Below are positions 1 to 8,500 of a stretch of 64,000 nucleotides of DNA, in pieces. Each line of letters opens with the position of its first letter. Within the stretch, counting starts at the first letter, position 1. Under the pieces are notes generated by a model, which did not search any database, was not told the DNA's origin, and saw only the letters and a list, made by a program, of their open reading frames with translations. The DNA is from Mycteria americana (lineage: Eukaryota; Chordata; Aves; Ciconiiformes; Ciconiidae), in assembly GCF_035582795.1 (NCBI RefSeq), contig NC_134365.1, forward strand, positions 44,248,135 to 44,312,134. Reading direction: 5' to 3'. The position numbers and the translations under genes are program-made.

Positions 1-267
1 TTTTTCTGGAGTACCACCCTGAGCATCACTTTGGAGATAACTGCTGTTCAACGAAGAGGAAGATTAGGGATGCAGAGTCGTCAACCCAAAAGAAGACCCC
101 TGAACTAGGGGCACCATCTACAGGGGAACAGACTGACACTGACTCAGATCTGTCCTTGCATGACACAGCTGACATCTGTGCAAAACATATGCAGGTTGGT
201 TTGACTACACTTGAACACTCCCTCCTAACAGAGTATTTCTGTTTTCATTTTCACTTATGCTGCTGCA

Positions 268-370
268 GCGTCCAGGAGCCCTGGGCGCAGTGTAGGAGCT
301 CTCTGTGTTAGCTGCTATACAAATGCAGATTAAAAGAGACCATCTCTGCCTAAACAACTTAGAAGCAGCA
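268..370 (+). repeat. Possible ancient amniote interspersed repeat fragment
   Basis: The order of short motifs is what I recall for an old repeat found in reptile, bird and mammal genomes: an 'aggagccctgggcgcagtgt' block, then 'gctgctatacaaatgcag', then 'aaaagagaccatctctgcc'. The recalled consensus has a 'gtgctaggcgctgtacaaacac' block followed by 'aaaagacagtccctgcccc'. The copy is strongly diverged. Family assignment (L3/CR1-type tail versus a SINE) is from memory and was not checked. Confidence 0.35.
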
Positions 371-3300
371 GCAGATGTGTACAGATCAAACACAAGAAAA
401 CAATGAAATCAAATGACACATTAAGACAAACATCAGTCAGTGGACTAACAAGTTCTTTGCTTTTACCCTTTGATTTTTAGCTAGAATTAAAACCAAAACA
501 AAACCCCAACACTTGTTCTCCACTCCCTCTATCTAACTCATAATCTCACACATTGCTCCAAAAATCATCTTCAAAGACCTACTTCATATGACGCTTTTGT
601 TAGTTGTGTACAGTATTTATTCATTTTACTGAAGGTTAATTCTCACTTTTGGGACTTAGCTTTCTCACTTTGCTTTCATGTCTTTCATGTTCTCCTGATG
701 CTGGCTTGGCTTCCTGACTAAGAATGTGCCTTCTAAATACATCACCATCACCCACTATATACTGTGGAAGCTTCACTGAAATCAAGGGTGGGATGACAGC
801 ACCCTAAAATGGGATTCCAAGTTTTTAATTTTCAGCTGTACATACCAGGCCTTGGATTCCCAGTTGACTGGGAAAAAACCACAATCGAGAGTGGGTGTTT
901 CATTTGCTAAAAGAAGTTTCAGAAACGTGTGCTTGAACTCATGCAATCGGAACTTCATTTCTCCCATCTCCCTAAGCAAAAGCCAATTCCTTTGTCTTCA
1001 GGCATACAAACTACTTGCAAATTGAAAAACTTGGGGATAGTAAAGACCAAACCAAACAAAAAATAGGAATAAAATAACATGACAATGAAGAAAAAAGTAA
1101 AAGAATCTTTCTGTTAAAAATAGGTACCTGTGATCTTGTGCAACACAAGGTCAGTATATAATTTCATCATGACAGTCACAGTTCAATCCCTGTTAGTTTA
1201 CAGTTCTAAATTCTGCCTGACAAGTAAATTAACTTGCCACCAATATCATTTACTCATTCACCTGCCGCTGATTTGCCCTCATGATTTGCCCGACTTCCCG
1301 TCCTGTACATCTAATCGTGGCGGTTGTGATACTTGGTCACACAAAGGCTGACGTACAAAAGAAAACTGATGGCAGCTTGGGCCCAAAGCCAGAGCCCTGA
1401 CTGCTGTTTTTGATGTGCTACAATTGCTGTTGCTCCTGAATTTGCCTCAGTTCAGTGACTGTCATTCTAGTATCTGCTCTTTATATGCCATAAAACTTGC
1501 CAGGACAGGCCTGAGAATATTTTGGTTTCATTGGCTTTGGCCCAGGTTTTCTCCTTCTTTATGGAGAGAGCAAGCAGGAGTCTTTTACTTTCAAAACACA
1601 GTTTTTATGGCTCATATTGCTTTCTAATCTTGAGGTTTTATCTTGAAGTCATAGTATACAGAGAGTAAAAAATAAAAATGGCAAAGACAAACATTGCATC
1701 ATTTCTGGTCTTGCTTTTTTATTCGGATTCTTCCCAGATGCTGCTGTACCTCTGGCTCAGTCAAAGTCTAAATTAGAAACAAGGGATATGAAGGATATAA
1801 CAGAGCCTGGTTCTTCATTTGTACTTAGTAGGATTCCTGATGGAACTTCTGAATGGTAGACACTATTTAAAATTCTCTTTTGATGCACTAATGCACATTA
1901 AAAAACCAAAACAATATAGGCCTTGGGTTTAGAACATCATTTCTTCTGGACTTGCATGTTTCTTCTTTTTTTCTCATGATAGGATACCTTCTTCTTCCCT
2001 GAACACAACTGTGGAAGACATAACAATAATAATAATAAATACAATGATCTGTGTTTCATGAGTTTAGTGGCTAGCATTTGGCTAGCACTCCAAGCATTCA
2101 ACAAATGGCTCCTGAGCTCTTCTAGAACATCCTTGTCCATTCAGGACATGTATGTCATCCTTCAAGTTTCACAACTTCCTTGGGTTTAATTAACATAATG
2201 ACTGGACAGTAATGACCCATTTCCTCGAGGATGCAGCAGTGAAATAAAACTTGCTGACAGGACGGGAGACCCCCTTCTGTATGAACAAGCTTTTGGGCCC
2301 GAAAGGCACTGAAGGAAGTATGTGTGCTAGAAGGAATGCAACTTTTGCAGCAATTTCTCCATTGCAAATTACCAAACTCAGAAAAGATTAGGTGAAATCT
2401 CTCCCACCACCCTCCCAGCCCCTACCACACCTGCCCTTTTGTTTTTATTTATTTCTTTTTTTTAATCTAGCAGAATAATCATGTATGGACTACCACAGTC
2501 AGAGAGTGAGAAAGTGACGGTATACTCTTCAGGGCTACTGCTAGGCAGCATTTCTGTTCCTTACTGTCTATACCCTAAAGAGAGGGCCATCGGGCTTAAA
2601 TGATGTTTCTTGTCTTTGTTCAAATACTAAGACAGGGTATGATGTGTCATGCCTTGCAAATGCCAGACTCCCACAGACTTCGGGCTGTGTGGCTGATAGA
2701 AACACAGCATCAAGTCCTCATAATTATTAGCATTGAAATGTGTGGGTTTTTTAACTGACCAGATAAATGATCCTAGAGAAAAGAGTCCTTGACATCTGTT
2801 GTATTGGGAGAGAGAAAACAGCCACATTTTAAAATCATACACGGTAATCTGGGCACAGGTGACCTCTTCTGCATATGCAGTTTAACTTATGGTGGCTCCT
2901 CCTTTCCGTAGCTCAGCAAGAGCTGGTATTTGCATTCCTTTTCCCTCTCACGACCTTACGTGCACATACAAGAAAGACTCATATTGTGAGTCTAACAGAC
3001 CTAAGAGCACATGTCCAGCACTGATGGGATCAGAAAATGTGTATTTGAACTGAACTGGAAAAGGGATGTGATTTTTAGAGGCAAATCCCGCCACAAAAGC
3101 ATGGGTGGATAATGGCAGGACGAGGTTCTGTTGAAGGCATAGTAAGTCACCTCTGAGACGTGCCTAGGAGCTTCTTGACTTTCTCAGTTACCTGCTAAGG
3201 GTGGCATAGGGGATCCCCTCTTTGCCAACATTTGCTATTTATCATATTAAGCTATGATTTAGATAACTTTCATTCTCCTGTACTAAGTGAAACCAACTAA

Positions 3301-3513
3301 ATGCTTGTGGAATACATAACTACTTAAGTTTTCTTAGAAGAATTGTAATTCAGCAGCATCCTGTACTACTGTGCACAAAGCCTGGGCTGGAACCTGTATG
3401 TTTGGTACCCTGTGGCCAATTAAAGGTTATGGGAAACGCTTACATAAATATCGCATGATTATTTTTACAATTTTGCAGATAAAGTTATGTTTTCCTCCTG
3501 TGCCTTTGAGGGT

Positions 3514-3550
3514 ATAGATAATATATATTATCTATCGATATATATATATG
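3514..3550. repeat. AT-rich perfect palindrome followed by (TA)n
   Basis: Positions 3514-3535 form a perfect 22-bp inverted repeat with no spacer, built as ATAGATAATAT followed by its reverse complement. A short TA run continues to 3549. Such tracts can extrude as cruciforms and are often polymorphic. No gene is associated. Confidence 0.8.
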
Positions 3551-3814
3551 CTAAGGAACAAAGAACTTCAGTCTGTTGTGTTTTTAAAAGCTAAACTTAC
3601 ATCTAAATCTATTTCCATTTCCCTCTGGAACCTGAGCAGCGTTTTATGTTATATTAAACATTAGACAAATAGGGTAGATCTAATTAAAAGTTGAAGAAAT
3701 GTGCTTCCCTTAATTGAATTTGTTATAGTTACATTTTGCAGACCAATGTTAATCAAAGCTCCAGTTCAGAGTCGATGGATCAAGGGAATTAAGTTAACCC
3801 TTGCACGTCCTTAC

Positions 3815-4310
3815 CTGAACACGCGATACGGTCTGCTCTCGCCTAAGCCATAGACGCCAATTACGAGTCACCGCTCCGTCGCGATTGCCCGGGGCGGGCT
3901 GCCCAAGGGCCCGCCGCAGCGGGAGGGCCGCGCACCGCAGGCTCGCTGACAGGACCGAGGACCGGGGGGCAGCGGCAGCGCCTGGCGGGAGTCGCCGCCG
4001 CCTCCGCTTCCCACCGCACCGCCGCCCTGACGGCCCGGGGCCGGCGCCGCGCCCTGCCCGGGGCGCCCAGGTCACCCGACGGCCGCTGTGTCTGTGGCAC
4101 AGCGCCTCGTGCCGCCCGGCGGCGGCCCCGCGGCGGCCCCGGGGGCCGCGGTGCCAGCCCTGGCCGCCATGCGCGGGGATGCCCTCCTCCTCCTCATCAT
4201 CATCATCCTCCTCCTCCTCCTCCTCATCATCATCCTCCTCCTCCTCCTCCTCCTCCTCCTCCCCCGCCTGCCGCTGCCGGCCCCGCCCGACGGGGCGGAC
4301 AGGGACCGCG
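3815..4310 (-). other. Predicted first exon of a divergent transcript (5' UTR or lncRNA)
   Basis: The 3' boundary is supported by a textbook donor on the minus strand, CAG|GTAAGG, with the exon's last base at 3815. The 5' end is inferred: the inverted CCAAT box at 4368-4372 would place initiation some tens of bases further left, near 4280-4310. The exon would be about 490 nt, very GC-rich, and would contain the triplet repeat at 4184-4260. In the frame reading the repeat as Glu/Asp the ORF is open but has no ATG. The ATG at 4170-4168 opens only a short Ala/Gly-rich frame that ends near 4075. I therefore favour a non-coding first exon or a lncRNA. The downstream gene cannot be identified from this exon. 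Confidence 0.45.
4184..4260. repeat. Composite trinucleotide repeat (CTC/ATC on +, GAG/GAT on -)
   Basis: Twenty-six triplets run in blocks on the plus strand: four CTC, four ATC, six CTC, three ATC, nine CTC. On the minus strand this is GAG interrupted by two GAT blocks. Depending on frame, the plus strand reads Leu/Ile or uninterrupted Ser (TCC and TCA are both Ser), and the minus strand reads Glu/Asp or Arg/Met. It lies inside the predicted minus-strand first exon and upstream of the plus-strand start region. Length polymorphism is likely. Confidence 0.9.
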
Positions 4311-4367
4311 CGGCCGCGGGATGGGCGAGGCCGGCGCGGCGGCTCCACCCATGCTGGGCGCCGGGCG

Positions 4368-4449
4368 ATTGGCTGGCGGAGCCCGTCTCCCCGCCCCCTA
4401 GCCAATGAGGGCGGCGGGCCGGGGGTGATGGGCTGCCTCTCGCGGGAGG
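4368..4449. promoter_or_regulatory. Core promoter: paired CCAAT boxes, GC box, TCTCGCG-type motif
   Basis: An inverted CCAAT box (ATTGG, 4368-4372) and a direct CCAAT box (4402-4406) lie 30 bp apart, with a CCGCCCCC GC box at 4391-4398 between them. A TCTCGCGGGAG sequence at 4438-4448 is a near match to the TCTCGCGAGA element of CpG-island promoters. CCAAT boxes bind NF-Y and typically sit 60-100 bp upstream of initiation. The opposite orientations fit transcription leaving in both directions. Exact start sites cannot be fixed from sequence. Confidence 0.6.
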
Positions 4450-4479
4450 GATTCCTAGAGACGCTGCAGTGTGGCGGCG

Positions 4480-4774
4480 CTCCCGGCGCCGCGCAGCCCC
4501 CGTGCCGCCTCCGCCTCCCTGCCCGCCTTGCCTTGCCCTGCCCTGCCCGCCGGCGGCCGCTGCCGCCGCTGAAACTTAACGCCCGGCGCGCCGCCAGCCC
4601 GCCGAGCGCAGGGGGCTGGGGAGCGGCAGCCTGCCTGCCTGCCGTGCGCGGGGGCGGTCCGCCGCGCACCCCGCCGCGCACCGCAGCCTCGCCCCGGGAG
4701 GGGCCCGGGCGCGCGTGGTGCCGCCGCGGGGAGAGGCTGCAGGACGAGACGGCTGCGCCCGCCCCGGTTGCCAG
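4480..4774 (+). other. Predicted first exon of the plus-strand gene (probably 5' UTR)
   Basis: The exon end is set by the donor CCAG|GTAAGG (last exonic base 4774). The start is inferred from the direct CCAAT box at 4402-4406 and is approximate. The sequence is GC-rich and contains no ATG with an obviously conserved protein behind it. One frame is open from the ATG at 4428 through the donor, giving about 115 codons beginning Met-Gly-Cys and then Ala/Pro/Arg-rich, but that ATG may lie upstream of the transcription start. A non-coding exon followed by a very long intron is a common layout for vertebrate developmental and signalling genes. I cannot identify the gene. Confidence 0.45.
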
Positions 4775-4846
4775 GTAAGGCAGCGCTCGGGGCCGCCCGC
4801 CGCCGCGCCCGGGCGGCGTCGCCTCGGGCGGGGGGACTCGCCGGGC

Positions 4847-4865
4847 GGGGGGGGGGGGGGGGGGG
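4847..4865. repeat. G19 homopolymer at start of the plus-strand intron
   Basis: Nineteen consecutive G lie about 70 bp after the predicted donor, followed by more G-runs at about 4930-4990. Such tracts can form G-quadruplexes and, when transcribed, R-loops. On the minus strand this is a C run. Length in the assembly may be inexact. Confidence 0.9.
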
Positions 4866-5280
4866 CAGAGCACATGCTCCGGGGGCGGCTGGCGGCGCCG
4901 CCTGCCCGGCGGCTCTGCCCGCGGCTGCCGGGGGGCGGGGGCCCGCCCCCGGGGCGCTCCCGGCGGGGGGGGCGGTTACGGGGGGGCGGCTCAGACAAAG
5001 GGGGCGCCCGCGCCCCCCGCTGCCGCGGTGCTCCGCCGTCGCCCCCCGCCCCGGCTGCGGGAGCGGGGCGCCCTCCGCCCGCCCGCCCGCTCTCCATCCC
5101 TCCCCGCTGCTGCCCGGAGCCGGCGCCGAGGCGGCCGCCGTGCCAACTTGTTTCTCCGGCTTTCCCCTGGCTGCCGCCGCCGCCGTGCCCCCGCCCTCGG
5201 CAGGGTGGTCCGTCCCGGCGGGGGGCAGGGGGCCGTGCCGCCCCCGGCACCGGCCCCCGAGCGCTGCCCGCTCCTCCTGC

Positions 5281-5560
5281 CCGCAGGGCAAAATCTAATC
5301 ATTTGTGTATCAATTTACAAAGAGCCTTTCCTCCATTACTTAGAAGGGCTGTCAAGCTAATGCGTTTTCTTTCTGTGCAATTTCATTTCGTGTCCTCGGA
5401 CATTATTTCCTTCATCTTATTTAATACTGCCTGCCTCGCTCTGATTTCGGGTACGTTGTGGTCCGGTTCGTATGCGTGCACGGTATGGATAGGGGATCAG
5501 CGCTCTGCTTAAAAGTTAATTTCGCCTATCAAACTCTATGAGGCAGAGTAGTAAGAAAGT
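5281..5560 (+). promoter_or_regulatory. CpG-island edge with acceptor-like site and homeodomain-type motifs
   Basis: Composition changes abruptly at 5286/5287. Immediately left is a pyrimidine-rich tract ending in CCCGCAG, a good match to a splice acceptor. Immediately right is AT-rich DNA with TAATCA and ATCAATTTAC motifs and an ACAAAG (SOX/TCF-like) motif. This could be an alternative exon 2 starting at 5287, a promoter-proximal enhancer, or chance. A possible donor (AGTA|GTAAGA) occurs near 5551. No coding potential is evident. Confidence 0.25.
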
Positions 5561-8500
5561 GGCAAAGAACGTTAATATTTCTTTTGTTTCCAGTCTTCTG
5601 AAATAAAGATATCAAATGAGTACAGGCTTCTGGTAGTCAGTATAGTAAGGAAATTAAATGTAGTCATTGGAATGAGCCTTTATGGCACTTTCAACAATCT
5701 GTAATTCAATCATCTCTGATACAAGCTGCCTTTTGCTATTATTCATCAGACCCAGCTGAGTGATTCCTGTCAGATGGGAAGTGGTAGAGAGAAATCTCTA
5801 GGTAAATGTAACTGAAAAGCTTTCCAAGTGGAGTCTTAAATGAGCACAGAAAAGCACTTGGCCACAATATCAAGACAGATGTTGGCATCCAAATAAATAA
5901 TTTCTTTTGATTGTCCGGGGGATGTCAAGTCTTATTTTCCCTATTTAATAGCCATTTGTGGGTGAAGAAGAAGGAGTTCTGTGTTTATTACCTTGGAAAC
6001 TCAATGCAAAATGCTGTAGTGCAACAATATTTCACTGTCTCTGAAATGATATTTTCTGCACAAAGGTCAGTAGAGTAATTTTAGCTACACGTACATGTTG
6101 TAGACCACAACTAGACTACTAATCAGCCACGCCGATATTGATCCTCTGAGCGGCTATGCAGTGTGCCATCCGTGTTGTGTGTTAATCTGTTACGTGCTGT
6201 TTAAACCGCTTTATTGTCTGAGCGACTTACTTCATCCTAAGAAACGGAAGATGATAGTTGTAGACCCAAGGGGAGACTCCTTTCCCTGGTGGGTTGACGG
6301 CTAGTTACAGACGAGCCATTGTTTTAGGAGTGACCCTGAAAAGGGGAGGGGGAGTTTTTTGGGTACAAGGACAAGTAGGCAGCAAACTAATTTGCTTTGT
6401 GAGTATATGCAATGACATCTCCTGCCATGCTTAAATAAACCTGCTCAGGAGAAGCGTAAGGAGATTCCACGTGTGTCTAGAATAGTATTTTCTTGTCTAT
6501 CTTGGAAACAAATGACCTGATTTTATGTCTTGAGAGTCAAATATGCATCTTTTTTTTTCTTACAAGCTTTTAGGAATTGTAGTTCTATTAGTAGTGTCCG
6601 AGGGGAATATACTTTAATGTGGTCTATTACTTGGCTTGTGGTATAGTTGCTTAAAATTTGCATGCATGCAATTCATAAATTGGAAACCATATAGCTTAAA
6701 AACATAGTGTAGGCAGCTTGAGTGAGAAGAGATAATTTAAAAAAGAACCACAGGGCAGAAGATAATGACATACTGTAGGAAATAATCATACTCCTGCACT
6801 TGCAAAAGCATGAAATGTTCCAGTGTAGCCATTTCATACAAGCCCAATTTTCCTTCACATTAAGAGTGCTTAAGTGAGCCTTATTAATGTTTGATGCAAA
6901 AGATGCTAAATCCATTTTAAGGATTGATACTGGAATTTAAAGAGGTAGCTCACAGACTAACAGTGCAGTTCTAACACTTCCCCAGAACAAATGTGAAAAA
7001 TAATCACTTACTGCGTACGCCACGGCACCGCAAGTGGGATATAGTCTTCTCTGTAATGCTGACGGGCGAGGGGCCCTTTAAAACCATAGATACAAAACAG
7101 TGTTTGATTTAACAATCATCTGAAACGTTCTCTTACCTTAATCATAACTTAAATCAGATATAAGAGCCCAGAAGATGTTCAGCGTTGGTTAGCGTGGTAG
7201 TTGAGAAGGTGTGAGATAAGGGAAGGTTCTGTTTGTCAGAAACCTAGGAAGAAAATCTATACTTTTCCAGCTAGTGTAGAGAGACCGGAAACATAAAATC
7301 AATTTTTATGGTCTTTTGGCAGGGTTGGCTGCAATAAGTAAAAAGAAGGAGCAGCTTAGGGTCTTGGCAGAAGTTTTTAAGCCACTCAGCTGAACAGAAC
7401 TCAGTTAATCGATGTTTCCTCACATGAAAATGAAGCTCTTATTTAGTATATCGCAGTCTTTTCTTGTCCATTCAGCAGTCTGATTACAATTTTAAAAATA
7501 CTTATGTGTGAATGTGTGTGGTTTTATATTTGTATATGCATTTCAACACACAGATAAATTCTTACTGGGAACTGTGTTCTGAATAAAGAATACACCAACC
7601 TCGTATTACCTGCTGTGGAAGAGGCATCAAGGTTTGCAATACAATTGAAAAGGACAAGAAGATATTTCTGCATATCCAGAAGAAAAGCGTGGATGAATTA
7701 TTACGCATGGGTACCATGATCTCCTTCCCTCTGCTGGTGATGCCCATATAAATGTGCAGTTTCACAAAGAGAAATACTTCACACTTTGATTTACTTTGAT
7801 TCTCTATAGAATGTTTGTTTTAAATGTTACTTGGTATCTGGAAGAAGCTTAATTAGAAATACACATAAGGGAGGCTTGTTAGCCAACTATGAATTTGTGT
7901 TTACCACTGACATTTACTAAAGATACTTGAGGTTAAAATAAAAGACTTTGTTTATTCAGTCTGGCAAATGATTATGTTAACAAATATTTTTTGTTATGTA
8001 CAAATGTCGTCTTTGCTAGAGTAGGCTTTACTCCTTCCTAATACACCCCAGTAAGAGGGGGGACTAGGAAATGCTGGTTATACTGTTCTATCTTTTACAG
8101 AAATACCAGATATCAAAGCAGAATGTATTAGGAGGAGGACAACTGACAAGGGTTCTTCATGATTTCTTCTGGTGAGAGGATAAGAGCAGGCTACAGGCAA
8201 TCTCTTTTAGGGACTACGGGGACTAGCCAAGTGACTTGTACAAGCAGCGTGTGGAAAAAGTTGTCTGGATTAAATAAAAAAAAAATAATTCCTGAAGCAT
8301 ATAGTGACCGAAAGCTAGATATGAGCTATAATAAAAACGTCTCCTTAAGCATTACTTTTGACAAATGTCTACAGGATGTTTTAAAGTAGTCTGGCTTTTG
8401 TTTTCTGTTGTTTTTTCCCCAGTGACTTAATGAATAGCACTTCATGGGTCTTCCATTTACTATAAATGCTTATGAGGGAGTTGATTATTTTTCTTAGCCT

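Larger units (their letters stand above)
1..3814 (-). other. First-intron sequence of the predicted divergent minus-strand transcript
   Basis: Lying downstream of the minus-strand splice donor at 3815/3814, this stretch is read as the beginning of an intron whose acceptor is outside the window. It is AT-leaning, has no ORF above about 73 codons and shows no recognisable protein family on either strand. It holds one possible old interspersed repeat near 268-370 and an AT-rich palindrome at 3514-3535. About 100 bp before the CpG island there is a block with CCAAT and an ATCAAAG (TCF/LEF-like) motif around 3740-3765. If the donor is not used, this is simply intergenic DNA. Confidence 0.45.
3830..5290. 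promoter_or_regulatory. CpG island with bidirectional promoter
   Basis: About 1.46 kb is extremely GC- and CpG-rich, with abrupt edges against AT-leaning DNA at about 3,830 and about 5,290. It contains GC boxes, paired CCAAT boxes of opposite orientation and outward-facing splice donors on both strands. CpG islands of this kind mark broad RNA polymerase II promoters in vertebrates. All the long ORFs here, on both strands, follow from the GC bias lowering stop-codon frequency. They are dominated by Ala, Pro, Gly and Arg and overlap one another, so I do not call any of them as genes. Confidence 0.85.

Noticed and set aside
3794-4873. 359-codon minus-strand ORF with an acidic Glu/Asp run
   Set aside because: It has no ATG in frame, crosses the predicted donor and promoter core, and is Pro/Arg/Gly/Ala-rich, as expected of stop-poor CpG-island DNA.
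4455-5512. Several overlapping ORFs of 176-278 codons on both strands of the CpG island
   Set aside because: They overlap in multiple frames, have biased composition and no recognisable domains, and continue through predicted non-coding intron.
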